A stretch of 64,000 nt of DNA from CAUZIZ01 sp965222655 (GCA_965222655.1 CBDCUP010000022.1:1240001-1304000), one strand, 5' to 3'. Numbered from the stretch's first letter, positions 38,368 through 48,436 are shown. Numbers and translations are program-made. The notes: generated by a model not told the origin, from the sequence alone.

Positions 38368-38594
38368 TGGATTCTCCTTTCATTTTGGATGAATGATTTA
38401 GAGAATCTTGTCCCAGACCTCTGACGGCTCAACCCTTCGGCTGACGGCCTTTGGCCCCCTTCCGGGGGGGCCCGGCGCGCAGCGCCGCGCGGCTCAGGCT
38501 GCACTCGGCCTACAGCCTCCTTCCGCCTGAGCCGCGCCAGGTTCCTCGTCAACCCAATCCTCGGTATCCCGAGAAATTCCCTCTTAACGGGAAA
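38368..38594. other. IS flank with a GC-rich stretch
   Basis: The right end of the IS256 A element and a GC-rich stretch (38440-38560), then GAAATTCCC-tctta-ACGGGAAATT, a small inverted repeat. No gene. Confidence 0.4.
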
Positions 38595-38850
38595 TTACAG
38601 AAAGAACGGTACACTCCTCCAACAAGCATAAGCAGCTGGTAGCCAAAGTGGTCCGAAGGTCAGAGTGACGGCGACGTAAGTGTGTATAGATCCAACGTTT
38701 CGGAATGCATATACCTCCCAGAACTCAGGCGATGCTAAGAAATCATACGTTAGGATGTCATTGTGGGGCGATTCAATCACCATTCGGAGGACGAGAAAGA
38801 CCAGAAATCCGGGTAGGATACCGAATAGCAAGCGAGAGCTACCATCAAAA
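38595..38850 (-). pseudogene. Multi-pass membrane protein, C-terminal part (split by IS256 B)
   Basis: Continues the gene at 40200-40914 on the far side of the IS256 element: FDGSSRLLFGILPGFLVFLV, then IESPHNDILTYDF and TYVAVTLTFGPLWLPAAYA (two membrane helices). Ends at a stop at 38595. Confidence 0.7.
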
Positions 38851-40199
38851 GGTGTGTAAATAGCAGAGGCGGTGAGTATCCTTCCGGGTTGACCTAAACC
38901 CAGGGCCGGAAGGCCCATAAAGGAAGGAGTACACACCGCATGAAAGAGAAGAACATTGAGGGGACTGTGGAGTCAAGAGTCTGTTTCCAGGAGCTGGAAG
39001 ATTGGGTGCGGGAGAAGGTCCAGTCTTGGGTCCAGGAGCTACTAGAGGAGGAGGTGACCGAGCTGCTGGGACGAGACAAGAGTGAGCGTCGAGGCAAAGT
39101 GGACCCAGCGTCGGGATACCGCAACGGCTATGGCAAGGCCAGACGACTGACCCTCAGTAGCGGGACGATCACCGTGCGACGGCCTCGAGTCCGAGATCTA
39201 GAAGAGCGTTTTGAAAGCCGGGTACTGCCGCTGTTTGCCAAACGGACGCAGCAAGTCCGAGACCTGATTCCAGAGCTGTATTTGCAGGGCCTGGCTCAGG
39301 GCGATTTCGACTTGGCATTAAGAGGGCTTTTAGGGGAAGAAGCGGCCTTGTCGGCCAACACGGTGGCCCGACTGAAAGAGAAGTGGCAAGAAGAATGGGC
39401 CGTCTGGCAAAGTCGTCCCCTGGAGGAACTGGAAGTCGTTTATTTATGGGCGGATGGAATCTACGTCAAAGCGGGTCTGGAGAAGGAAAAGGCCGTCCTG
39501 CTGGTGGTCCTTGCGGCGCTCAGTGATGGCAGCAAGGTGGTGGTTTCGGTGACGAGCGGTTATCGGGAATCGACGGAAAGTTGGTCAGAGGTGTTACGCG
39601 ACTTGAAGCGGCGGGGGATGAATGCTCCTCGTCTGGTCATCGCCGACGGCCCCCTCGGCATCTGGGGGGCCTTGTGCAACGTCTACCCCGAGGCGGAAGA
39701 GCAGCGTTGCTGGAATCACCGCATCGTCAATATCCTGGCCAAGGTGCCCAAACGCGAGCAGCCCACGGCCTTATTGATTCTGCGCCAGATCCCCTATGCT
39801 GAGAGCCGTCAGGAAGCGGAACGCCTCAAACGGGTTTTCCAGGAGTGGTGCCGAAGCAGAGGCTTGGCTCCGGCGGCCGATCTGTTGGACCAGGACTGGG
39901 ATCGGATGGTGAGCTTTTACAACTACCCGAAGCAGCAGTGGCAACACCTGCGCACCACGAATCCAGTGGAGTCCCCGTTCGCCGGACTTCGGCTGCGAAC
40001 CGATGCGGCCAAGCGCTTCAAGAAGGTGAACAACGCCCAGGCGGTGATCTGGAAGATGCTCTTGGTGGCCGAGAAACGATTCCGTCGTCTCAAAGCTCCA
40101 GAGCTCATGAGAGATGTCTATCAGGGAGCCAAGTATGTGAATGGAGTCCTGGTCAACCAGGAGTCGAAGGAGAAAGCCGCCTGAGTCTATTTACACACC
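38851..40199 (+). mobile_element. IS256-family element B
   Basis: 1,349 bp with inverted repeat GGTGTGTAAATAG at both ends. No matching target duplication is visible (CATCAAAA against TCTTGACA). It splits a membrane-protein gene, so a small flanking deletion or rearrangement is possible. Confidence 0.88.
38940..40184 (+). CDS. IS256 family (Mutator-type) transposase B
   Basis: 414 residues, intact. Key blocks: ASGYRNGYGKARRL, TITVRRPRVRDLEERF, the first Asp in YLWADGIYVKAGLE, the second in LVIADGPLGIWGAL, QRCWNHRIVNIL, and TTNPVESPFAGLRLRTDAA with the Glu. Preceded by GGAAGGAG about 10 bp before the ATG. It belongs to a different IS256 branch from transposase A. Confidence 0.95.
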   Translation: MKEKNIEGTVESRVCFQELEDWVREKVQSWVQELLEEEVTELLGRDKSERRGKVDPASGYRNGYGKARRLTLSSGTITVRRPRVRDLEERFESRVLPLFAKRTQQVRDLIPELYLQGLAQGDFDLALRGLLGEEAALSANTVARLKEKWQEEWAVWQSRPLEELEVVYLWADGIYVKAGLEKEKAVLLVVLAALSDGSKVVVSVTSGYRESTESWSEVLRDLKRRGMNAPRLVIADGPLGIWGALCNVYPEAEEQRCWNHRIVNILAKVPKREQPTALLILRQIPYAESRQEAERLKRVFQEWCRSRGLAPAADLLDQDWDRMVSFYNYPKQQWQHLRTTNPVESPFAGLRLRTDAAKRFKKVNNAQAVIWKMLLVAEKRFRRLKAPELMRDVYQGAKYVNGVLVNQESKEKAA

Positions 40200-40914
40200 T
40201 CTTGACATGAGCTCGCAAGCGAAGCCTGACGGTCCAGGTACCAGGTACCAGAGGGACCATCGGAGTTAGCATCAAGAAAAGCTCATTGTTCAAGACGCCA
40301 GTAACGCTCGTAGCAAACAACAGGCCTATAGAGCGGCGCTGAATTGCAACGAAGCCGAGGACTAAAAAGAACCACAAGCCAGGATCAGTCATTGGTAAGC
40401 CGCCTGTGCGTGTGACGACCATCGAGGCAAAGAACAGGACCGCACCCCCTAGAGACTGCACGAAGGTGAACCCCAAGCCCAGTTGAAATAAATAGAGAGC
40501 CACGCCGGTGAAGGTCAAGAAAACAAAATTCACCAGGCCGAATCTCCAAGCGGCCATATAGTCTGTGGTGAATTTTCTGTCACTAAAAAGGCTTTTCGGT
40601 ACACCGGGCATCAAACTAGCCAGCCACGGAGTCAACACTCTATAGACGTGATGTGTATGGGCCTGCTCTCCCCGATACAGGGCAATATAATGGGTTGTAT
40701 CTGGATATCCTCCTGCCGAGATTACCTCTTGATCATAGGTCTGTATACTCGTGTAGACGATGGAGAAGCTAAAGCTGGCCACTACCAGAAGAACCACTGC
40801 TAACTGCCTGGCCCTCCGAGATCGTAGCCGATCTGGTCCGATGCCATACCAAGAAGAGAATGGCTTAGATCGCGTTCGGGTACTGGTTCCCGGAACGTGG
40901 GCGGAAACAGTCAA
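40200..40914 (-). pseudogene. Multi-pass membrane protein, N-terminal part (split by IS256 B)
   Basis: The frame shows a first membrane helix at LAVVLLVVASFSFSIVY, a periplasmic loop with GGYPDTTHYIALYRGEQAH, HTHHVYRVLTPWLASLMPG, then four to five further helices up to NNELFLMLTPMVPLVPG. The IS256 element enters after RLRLRAH. Resembles integral membrane proteins near glycan loci, but I cannot name the family. The start is uncertain: TTG 40914 directly follows an in-frame TAG. Confidence 0.65.
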
Positions 40915-40989
40915 CTATTGTCCACTCCTTGCTCGAAACTCGTTGGCACCTGCTTCCGACCTAGATTGCTCCCCAGGTGGCCAGCACCC

Positions 40990-41199
40990 GTGGCATTCCC
41001 CTGGCATTGATGTAAGGTGGCTCGTTGCAGAATCGAGTGGGACCGAAAACTTCTCCTGTGTCAAAGGCTGGGATGGAACTACACCGCCGCCAATCCGAAT
41101 GGACGAGTCGTCGGGGCCCCACGTCTCCGTCTCCTTCTGCATTGCGTCAAGCATCTGCAGCTCGACATCGGCTCCGCTCATGTCGAGTATTCCAAACAC
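40990..41199 (-). pseudogene. Possible asparagine-synthase N-terminal fragment
   Basis: MFGILDMSGADVELQMLDAM followed by WGPDDSSI resembles the start of AsnB-type glutamine amidotransferases (normally MCGI... HRGPD). The catalytic Cys2 is replaced by Phe and the rest diverges. Weak call. Confidence 0.3.
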
Positions 41200-42211
41200 T
41201 CATAGCGAGGAAGTTGAATGAGACATCGAGGGTTAGAAGCCTCACCCAGTTGAGAGATAGGTGAACAGCGAGGTTTGCCATTCCAGGCTTCGATGCATTG
41301 CAAACCAAACGCTAGGCTACTATCGCCTATAGAATCCTCGCTCTTCTCACGTCCGATTAGATCATCCGTGTGAACCTGTGAATTGCAGTGGGATCTCCCC
41401 AGGCGCTCTGGTGACAACCCAAAGAACCATAGGCCATCACGGGACACGATTATCTGTCAGACGAACAAACAAGAGTCTACAAACATTCACGGCAAAACCG
41501 CCACCTTCAGCATCGAGGATGGGAAGCTACTATAGCTGAAATGAAGTCGCAACCTTCATTTTGAATGAGATCGAATGGTCGGCCAGTCTATCCGAGGTGT
41601 CCTATCTCATGCTCGACTATTCGTGGCAGCACAAATACTCCAGCGCACCGCCCAGCAGCTCAGCAGTTAGAGGGAGCCAGCTAACTTTCAGGTGGCGGGC
41701 GATCTTTGCGAACGGACCAGCCTTGCCCCGGACTGAGCTGGACGGGGGAACGGATCAGCTTCTAGGCAGAGCTGCCAGCGTTGGCCCGAGCTAGGGTGAT
41801 GTCAAGTCGCCAAGGGCAAGGTAGTACTGGTCCAAGAAGAAGTAGATAAGAGTCCGAGAGCACTGCTCTGCAGTCTTTTGCCGCTCCAGTGGAGGCTCCC
41901 CGTGAAGAACCCCACTCTCTGTCGCCGCTGCGGCCAAGGCCAGCTCGTCGTCCAAGCCTCCTTGCAGCCCGCAAGCCTCTGGCCGATCTTTAACGCAAAA
42001 GCACGAGCGCCATGACGGACTGGAATCAACCAAACCCGGGAGGTTCACGCAACGGTCGCCGCCGTCACCGAACTGACGTGCTCATCGACCGCAGCTCAAC
42101 GCTGAGGTCCGCACTCACGGTAGCCCCACCAGGGCACTCCTCTGAGCAAGACAGCCCAACCGTCACGGCAATCTTCTCCACCAGCCCTGCCCCGCGGACC
42201 GATCGCGCGCC
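41200..42211. other. Region without recognisable gene
   Basis: Several short overlapping open frames in both strands, none with recognisable motifs or start signals. Probably decayed DNA. Confidence 0.4.
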
Positions 42212-42544
42212 TCACAAAGGCCGCACGATTTTACAAAATCCATCGATCTCGCTTACCCACCGCAGCTTCAGATCGTTTTCGTCTAGTAGGTCCAAGCAAT
42301 CGTCTACGCAAAAAGAGGCTTCTCTTTTATGCAAAAAGGCGTCAACCAACCCGCCCTCATATCCTAGATCCTTATATGACCTGATCCATTGAGTTGGGTG
42401 TGGGGCCGGCAACAACGAGAGTGCCTCCCTCACCAGTCCGATGTCGTCCTTTTTCTGAGTTAGACCCAGTTGGCGAACAAGACCCTGTAACATGGTCACA
42501 CCAGAGCGTGCATACTTACCATATAGCATGATCCGCATTGACAC
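42212..42544 (-). pseudogene. SAM methyltransferase C-terminal fragment
   Basis: The frame MLYGKYARSGVTMLQGLVRQ, LGLTQKKDDI, DLGYEGGLVDAFLHKREASF and VDDCLDLLDEN matches the C-terminal segment of a class of SAM methyltransferases (usual form YGKYGR.GVYMLQ...DTFLHPRE). The Rossmann domain upstream is missing. Confidence 0.45.
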
Positions 42545-42745
42545 GATTCGTACTGTTCAGAGATAGGGTCTGCCTGATGTTTTGGTGGGGGTTCCATGCC
42601 TGAAGGCTCCGGCGATGCTGGTTGGAAGCACGACGTGTGATCTGAAGGCTGTATTTGGACCGGATGCGGAAGCACCGGAATACGGCGCGGTTTGGTCGCG
42701 TGCCAACTGGATAAGTTGACTCAGTAGGGAAGTCTCTCCATCGCT
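42545..42745. other. Short intergenic stretch
   Basis: Upstream region of the membrane-protein gene. No clear promoter could be assigned. Confidence 0.3.
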
Positions 42746-44080
42746 ATGTCAAAGTTGTCAAGCCGATTCTCAAGGGTAGATAGCCTGATTCGCGGATCAG
42801 CCTGGTTACAGCGGTGTTTCTCTGGTCCTATTGTGTTCGTGCTGGTTGTCTTGGCGGGATTCGCTTTTCAGAACCAGGAAAGGCAGAATCCCAGATGGAC
42901 CGCACCCTATTTTTCGGCAGCTGCCAACTTTCAACTTGGGCAGGGCTTTTACATTGATGTCGAGGATGCTCGACAGCACTTCCAGCTCCGGAATTACGAG
43001 GCCGAGCGGCAGTATCGGTTCCGCCGTTCCCAGAGCCTGTCGCACTACAACCACAATCCTTTCGGTTTCGTCTATGTGATCCTGTTGGCAACAACCCTCT
43101 TCGGTGGGTTGGTCGGCGACATTCAATCACTCCTGATCCTGCAGATTCTAGCGCATGCAGCAAGCACGGTTGCCACGATGAATTGGCTTAAGACTCGAGC
43201 TGCCAAGACAGCCTTGGTGACTGTTTATGGGATCAATCCCTTGATCCTTCACTTCGTCACGCTAGATTTCTACTACTTCTGGCAAGCGCTTCCGTCCTTA
43301 GCCTTGGCCGCCCTCTACTTCAAGCGGCCGCGCCGTTCCCACCTGCCTTGGATCGTCTGGGGCATGGCTCTGGCGATGGTTCTGAGCATCCGACTCACGA
43401 CGATTGCTGCCGTGGGTCTGGTTTTCGCGGGCCTATGGAGGCAAGAAGGGTGGCGCCGGGTGTTGCTACCATTGGTCGTCTGTGTTGCGGTGTTTTTCCT
43501 AATCGACTTCGATCATAAGAATCTGAAGAAGAATCCATGGCACACTGCCTATATCGGCGTGGGTGCATACTCCAATCCGTACATGAAGGGGCTCGCTGAC
43601 CACAACGGTTACAGGCTCATGGAGCTCAAGACCGGAGTGAAGCTTGATATCGAAGTCGGCGGCAATTACTACGTCGACTCGATCATAGACCAATATCATC
43701 AGGTAGCACGCTCCGAGTTTTTTCGAATCGTGCGGGAGTCTCCATTGCTGCTCGTCAAGAACGCCTTGGTCAATGTGCTCGCCTCTTTCTCGGTTGGATA
43801 CGCCAATGGATCGCCTGACTTCGTGCAGTATGCAATCGCGTTTTCAGGAATCGTGGTCTTGGGACTGCTCCTGGCTCTTCGCGAGTACTGGATGATTCTG
43901 GCCATCGGCAGCACCAGTATCGGTTTCACTCCATTTTTCCCGCCCATTCAGGCGTACATGTTCGGTAGTTTCATATTGCTGTCCTTGATCGCGGCCAAAC
44001 TTGCATTCGACGACAGACAGATCTTCCGCATTTGGACCTGGCTGATTCATCGCAGTGACCGGCCAACCAGGCGATCATAG
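42746..44080 (+). CDS. Multi-pass membrane protein (PMT/GT39-like topology)
   Basis: 444 residues, about nine to ten membrane helices: FVLVVLAGFAF near the N terminus, FGFVYVILLATTLFGGLVG, YGINPLILHFVTLDFYYFW, then helices to IQAYMFGSFILLSLIAAKLA. Overall form resembles lipid-linked-sugar-dependent glycosyltransferases, but no catalytic DD/DE motif is certain. Its 3' end overlaps that of the convergent SGNH gene by 6 bp. The decayed paralogue at 25530-26855 has the same arrangement, so the two genes travel as a unit, perhaps in surface-glycan modification. Confidence 0.75.
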   Translation: MSKLSSRFSRVDSLIRGSAWLQRCFSGPIVFVLVVLAGFAFQNQERQNPRWTAPYFSAAANFQLGQGFYIDVEDARQHFQLRNYEAERQYRFRRSQSLSHYNHNPFGFVYVILLATTLFGGLVGDIQSLLILQILAHAASTVATMNWLKTRAAKTALVTVYGINPLILHFVTLDFYYFWQALPSLALAALYFKRPRRSHLPWIVWGMALAMVLSIRLTTIAAVGLVFAGLWRQEGWRRVLLPLVVCVAVFFLIDFDHKNLKKNPWHTAYIGVGAYSNPYMKGLADHNGYRLMELKTGVKLDIEVGGNYYVDSIIDQYHQVARSEFFRIVRESPLLLVKNALVNVLASFSVGYANGSPDFVQYAIAFSGIVVLGLLLALREYWMILAIGSTSIGFTPFFPPIQAYMFGSFILLSLIAAKLAFDDRQIFRIWTWLIHRSDRPTRRS

Positions 44081-45223
44081 GGGATCTCGTCCAACCAGTT
44101 CTCGGGACAGGAGATACTCATAGACAATTTCGGCAAGTAAGCGGTTACCAGCTGGGTTGAGATGGTGGCTGGTGTCTCCTACGAAATAATCGGTGATGGG
44201 GGCGTCCCCGATTTTTCTTATCAAGTGAGGGCCGGCATCCAAGAACGGAAGCTCCAGGGTGGTAAGTTTGTCTGCCAGCGGCTGATAGGGGCAGGCCCGA
44301 TGATCCTGGATGTATTCTAGGTCGAGTCCAGTTGGAATCAAGAGCACGATCGGGGTTCTGTTCCTGGATCGAGCCTCGCCGCAGAAGCGCTCAAGGATCT
44401 TCGCTGTGATCAATGTGCCCTGGGCCGGGTGATCTGCTCGGTAGAATTGCATGTGCCTTGGCTCGCCCCACAACTTTGCGCGTACGTGGTAATGTCCGAG
44501 AGTCCGTAGCACGCTCCAGGTAAAAGGAAAGCGGAGAATCATCGGTCCAGATGGCTGCTCAGGCAAGAATTCTTCATGCCGCAGATATTCGCCAGGATTC
44601 CTAGAACACTTCAGATACTCCGCCTTGGACAGATTGGGCAGCGGGATTTCCTGGATCTTCCCCTCAGAGTCAAGGATAAACCGAGGTTTGAAGCCGATCC
44701 CACCTGAGTAGGACAGCAGATCACGTAGTTGGTTCAGGTTACGAAGAATATTCTCAGATAGGTGTCCGAGAATGACAATCGGAGCGTGGTCGCCGTCATT
44801 ATAGAGGAAACGGAGGAAAGACTGGTCCGATCCGTACCCGCCGACACCGAAGTTGTTCACGCGCTGTCCGAGCCGCCTAGCCAGATGATTGCCCCAGGCT
44901 TGATCGGCTTCGACCTGGCTAGCCCATGTGAATGAATCGCCGTAGAGTGAAACTAGTGGGCTGTGTTCGTCGGGATCGGGAAACTGGGGAATGATCCGTG
45001 AACCGATTCGATCGTAATCAGCCGTTCCGAAGAGTGACGGAGACGGCCAACCGACCACCGGGTCTCGGAGAGAGAGGTAGCGTTCATAATCACCCGGGAT
45101 GGCTCTATAGAAGACGTGGTTCTCTTCAAGGTACTTCCCGATCCAGAACGAGAGTCCCTCGCTCAGCGCTAGGAGCAGTAAGAGTAGAAACGAGGAATAT
45201 GCCAGTTTGCGTGGTTCTGCCAT
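44075..45223 (-). CDS. SGNH hydrolase-like membrane-anchored protein, paralogue B
   Basis: 382 residues. N-terminal anchor FLLLLLLALSEGLSFWIG. Block I LVSLYGDSFTWASQ (Ser), block II NNFGVGGYGSDQS, block-III-like LGHLSENILRN, block V VGDTSHHLNPAGN (Asp/His). Converges on the membrane-protein gene with a 6-bp overlap. Same length as and closely similar to the protein at 26813-27961. Role inferred: removal or transfer of acyl groups on a surface polymer. Confidence 0.8.
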   Translation of the reverse strand: MAEPRKLAYSSFLLLLLLALSEGLSFWIGKYLEENHVFYRAIPGDYERYLSLRDPVVGWPSPSLFGTADYDRIGSRIIPQFPDPDEHSPLVSLYGDSFTWASQVEADQAWGNHLARRLGQRVNNFGVGGYGSDQSFLRFLYNDGDHAPIVILGHLSENILRNLNQLRDLLSYSGGIGFKPRFILDSEGKIQEIPLPNLSKAEYLKCSRNPGEYLRHEEFLPEQPSGPMILRFPFTWSVLRTLGHYHVRAKLWGEPRHMQFYRADHPAQGTLITAKILERFCGEARSRNRTPIVLLIPTGLDLEYIQDHRACPYQPLADKLTTLELPFLDAGPHLIRKIGDAPITDYFVGDTSHHLNPAGNRLLAEIVYEYLLSRELVGRDPL

Positions 45224-45673
45224 ATCTGTCTTGCTTTATATCGTCCTACGAGGGTCGTGACAGGTTGTCTTCGAATAAGCCTTGTTCACCACTGCGCCCG
45301 GTTAGGGCATTTTAATGGCCTGGGCGCATGATGGTGCATTCTAGAGAATTACAAGTGCAAGGATCGAGGTCAATGGAGCAGAAATGAAGAATTCCTTCTC
45401 TCGTCCCCCGAACCCAACGCAGCGGATGAATCTCAGTTCAGAGCTGCAGCTACTTCTATCTTGGACCCGAAACCGAGATGGACTCGCCTCGATATCTCAC
45501 ATAGAATCATTCGAAGACCTGCTTTTTGGATAGCTGTCCTTCTGAGCCCACTTGACGATACGTGGAGCGGAAGGAGAACAAAGGCATGCAGCGAATTCGC
45601 GTCATGACCCATTGATTTGCAACTTTTCGGTAAAAGAGAGGCTCCCGTCCGCGGGTCGGGTAGCAAAGTTCTA
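45224..45673. other. Intergenic, between divergent genes
   Basis: Holds an imperfect hairpin around 45292-45326 (GCGCCC ... GGGCGC). No gene. Upstream region for both the SGNH and Nramp-related genes. Confidence 0.4.
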
Positions 45674-47599
45674 ATGAGTCAGCAAGAGCCGCAGAAAGAC
45701 GAAACCGTCTCCGCCGGAGCACTCCCACCCTGGACGGTCGGCGATTTGCCCAAACCGCCGAGCCTGGGTTGGCGCAGTTGGACTGCACTACTCGGTCCGG
45801 GTGTCCTGATGGCCGGGGCTTCGATCGGCTCCGGGGAGTGGCTGGCTGGACCAGGCGTGACGGCCCAGTATGGTGGCACGCTGCTCTGGGTGGCAACCCT
45901 GAGCATCGTGGCCCAGGTCTTCTGCAACCTGGAGTTCATGCGCTATGCACTGTACTGTGGCGAACCGATTCAGGTTGGCGCCCTTCGGACCAAGCCGGGA
46001 CCCAAGGTGTGGACCGTTTTCTACGCGCTCTTGGAGTTCGGGCATATCTGGCCCTTCAATGTCGCCAGCGCGTCGGTTGCCGTTGCGGCCATCATGCTCG
46101 GACATCTGCCGAGAGCAGGCGACAGCGGATTCGTGCATGTTCTAAGCTGCCTTCTCTTCCTGATCGCTTTCATCCCCCTCATTTTCGGTGGAACGGTCTA
46201 CAAGACGCTGGAGCGGATCATGACCGGAAAGCTGGTCATCGTCTTGATCTTCCTCTGTTTTGTGGCCGGGTCTCTGATTTCGGAGCGGACGATGAGCGAA
46301 GTGCTCACTGGCTTCCTGCGCTTCGGCCAGATCCCTTTGCGGGCTAGTACCATCGTCGACGGCCGGCACTTCACTCTAACCGAACGAGAGGGGGAGGTCT
46401 CTTACACCGTGCGCGGCACAGTAGAAGCGACGGGCACGGTCGTCACCGAGTTTCGCGCTGGGGAAGAGCTGTACAAGATCAGCGCACAGATCCCCCCCCA
46501 GCAAGAGCAGCGCCGTCGGCAGATGGTAGCTCGTGCCGAGGAACTGGCCCAGCCCGAGCGATTCTACGTCGAGGAAGTGGAAGGCCAGGTTGCCCTGATC
46601 CTGGAAGGCGCCATCGACGCGAACGACCGCAGTTGGAGCCTCGAGCAGATCTCTGTAAAGGATCAGGACGGCCAGCACTCCTACCAACAGCTGGCCGATA
46701 TACCGAATGAGGCGATACGAGAGAAGGCCCGCGAACTAGCCCAAACCCAGGGTATCCGACGGGTTCAGCTGATCGGCTACGTTCACGAGAAGGGACGTCT
46801 GCCGAACCTGGATTGGGCGATTATTGCGACCTTCGCCGCGATCGCTGGGGCAGGGGGGCTGACCAACGTGCTGTTGTCCAACTATGCCCGGGACAAGGGC
46901 TGGGGCATGGGAGCCAACGTGGGTGCCATCGCCAGCGCGGTGGGGGGTAGGACCGTTACTCTCTCCCACGTGGGTCAGGTATTCCGCCCCACCGAGGAAA
47001 ACCTGAGTCGGTGGCGTGGTTGGATGCGGCATATCGTTCGCGACCAGGCCTTGGTCTGGATGGTGTGCTGCTTCATCGGCATGGCCCTGCCCTGCATGAT
47101 GTCCCTGGAGTTCATCCGCAACGCCCCGGTCTCAGGAATTCGCGTGGCAGGCATGACGGCCGAAGGAATGGACTACCGATACCCCGGATACGGGTTATGG
47201 CTGATCACGCTTTTGGTGGGTTTTCTCATCTTGTACCCGGGGCAGATCATGGCGGGTGACACCATCCCTAGACGCTGGTGTGACATCATCTGGACGGCCA
47301 GTTCCCGTGCCCGACGCCTGAGCAACGAGAAGGTCAAGTATGTCTACTACGGCCTCATGTTGCTGATGGCGGTGTGGGGACTCCTGGTCCTGATGTTCCT
47401 GGAACCTCTGACCATACTCAAGATCGGAGGCGTCTCGATGAATGTGGGGCTGGGTGCTTCAGCGCTTCACGCTCTGTACGTGAACTGCACACTGCTGCCT
47501 CCTGAGGTACGACCCAACTGGTTCATGCGAATAGGAGTCGTCTTTTGCGGCCTCTTCTTCTTCGGTATCAGTGGGATTGTGTTGGTATCGCTGCTATGA
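45674..47599 (+). CDS. Nramp-related membrane transporter with large soluble insert
   Basis: 641 residues from ATG 45674 (MSQQEPQKDE). TM1 region LLGPGVLMAGASIGSGEWLAG resembles Nramp TM1, but the metal-binding DPGN is GSGE. The TM6 counterpart GAGGLTNVLLSNYARDKGWG lacks the MPH motif. Residues about 230-375 form a hydrophilic insert (FTLTEREGEVSYTVRGTVEA ... ISVKDQDGQ) between membrane halves, unusual for Nramp. The substrate is therefore probably not Mn or Fe. Part of this gene is duplicated as a decayed fragment at 31.2/34.3 kb. Confidence 0.75.
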   Translation: MSQQEPQKDETVSAGALPPWTVGDLPKPPSLGWRSWTALLGPGVLMAGASIGSGEWLAGPGVTAQYGGTLLWVATLSIVAQVFCNLEFMRYALYCGEPIQVGALRTKPGPKVWTVFYALLEFGHIWPFNVASASVAVAAIMLGHLPRAGDSGFVHVLSCLLFLIAFIPLIFGGTVYKTLERIMTGKLVIVLIFLCFVAGSLISERTMSEVLTGFLRFGQIPLRASTIVDGRHFTLTEREGEVSYTVRGTVEATGTVVTEFRAGEELYKISAQIPPQQEQRRRQMVARAEELAQPERFYVEEVEGQVALILEGAIDANDRSWSLEQISVKDQDGQHSYQQLADIPNEAIREKARELAQTQGIRRVQLIGYVHEKGRLPNLDWAIIATFAAIAGAGGLTNVLLSNYARDKGWGMGANVGAIASAVGGRTVTLSHVGQVFRPTEENLSRWRGWMRHIVRDQALVWMVCCFIGMALPCMMSLEFIRNAPVSGIRVAGMTAEGMDYRYPGYGLWLITLLVGFLILYPGQIMAGDTIPRRWCDIIWTASSRARRLSNEKVKYVYYGLMLLMAVWGLLVLMFLEPLTILKIGGVSMNVGLGASALHALYVNCTLLPPEVRPNWFMRIGVVFCGLFFFGISGIVLVSLL

Positions 47600-47680
47600 A
47601 ATTTATGTTCTGGTAACGAGAGCCGTCTTCCCGAACTTACGGCCTCTCGACGAAAAATAGCTTCGCGCTGGTTTGCCGCT

Positions 47681-48001
47681 CTATGCAAGCTCATCGGGTT
47701 GAACGGCTGACTGTCCAGGGCCACGCACTCGGAGCAGATACACCTGGCTATTTTCCAGGAAGAATAACGCTCGGTAGACGCTTCCCTTGCGCGTCTTGAA
47801 CAAGGCTTGCCGAATGTCGAATGAGGAATGTTGTTCTGGAGCTGTTGCGAATGAGTCGGCATGCTGCCGCAGGCGAGCAACCAGTTCATCGTAGGCATCG
47901 AGCCACGCCGAGGCTCCCTTTATGGAGCGTTGAGCAAGCCATCGAACGATGTGTTGGATATCAACCTGAGCTCGTGGGAGTTCGTGAACCTGAAAGGTCA
48001 T
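47681..48001 (-). CDS. ParE/RelE-family toxin
   Basis: 106 residues. Pattern of a ParE/RelE fold: ELPRAQVDIQHIVRWLAQRS, AWLDAYDELVARLRQHAD and RQALFKTRKGSVYRALFFLE, then VYLLRVRGPGQ. It overlaps the upstream antitoxin-like gene by 4 bp. The pair may act on gyrase (ParE) or mRNA (RelE); the sequence alone does not decide. Confidence 0.8.
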   Translation of the reverse strand: MTFQVHELPRAQVDIQHIVRWLAQRSIKGASAWLDAYDELVARLRQHADSFATAPEQHSSFDIRQALFKTRKGSVYRALFFLENSQVYLLRVRGPGQSAVQPDELA

Positions 48002-48252
48002 TCGGCCGAACGAATGCCGAATTCTTCGCGAAGCCTCTGTGTAGTTTCACCGGCGGGTCGGCCCCGTTCACCTTGTTTGAAGTCTTCGAGAGAGGCATAG
48101 ACGGCAGCAAGGTCATCCGCCTGTTGCTCAGGCGACGGATTCTCAAGCCGCCACTGGTTGTACAGGTCGTCTATGCTAAGTTCTGAGGAGCTGTTTCGAA
48201 GTCGCTCTGTGGCGAAGCGATAGAAATGGTCCACGTGTTCCTGTGCGCCCAT
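47998..48252 (-). CDS. Antitoxin-like partner of the ParE/RelE toxin
   Basis: 84 residues. An acidic N-terminal half (SSELSIDDLYNQWRLENPSP) and VYASLEDFKQGERGRPAGET resemble small antitoxins found before ParE/RelE toxins. A DNA-binding domain is not obvious. The 4-bp ATGA-type overlap with the toxin supports coupling. Confidence 0.65.
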   Translation of the reverse strand: MGAQEHVDHFYRFATERLRNSSSELSIDDLYNQWRLENPSPEQQADDLAAVYASLEDFKQGERGRPAGETTQRLREEFGIRSAE

Positions 48253-48436
48253 GATTCAACGATACCACGCGCTGGAGGGATTCAGTAACTGCCTCGGTGT
48301 TTCAACTTACTCCAGAGCACTATCAAACGCTGCCGTGGCGTCGGCACATACCCGTTAGTTTGCCGCCGCCAATCTGTCTGAGCGCGGCCCTGATCTTATC
48401 CGCCAATGGGGCGAACCTGGGTGAGGAGATAGCCAA
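48253..48436. other. Intergenic, 5' region of the aminotransferase gene
   Basis: Lies between the antitoxin start and the proposed TTG start of the aminotransferase at 48437. GAGGAG at about 48423-48428 is a plausible ribosome site for that TTG. Confidence 0.5.

Noticed and set aside
40915..41199. An intact asparagine synthase start
   Set aside because: The catalytic Cys2 is absent and similarity ends after about 40 residues; reported only as a weak fragment.
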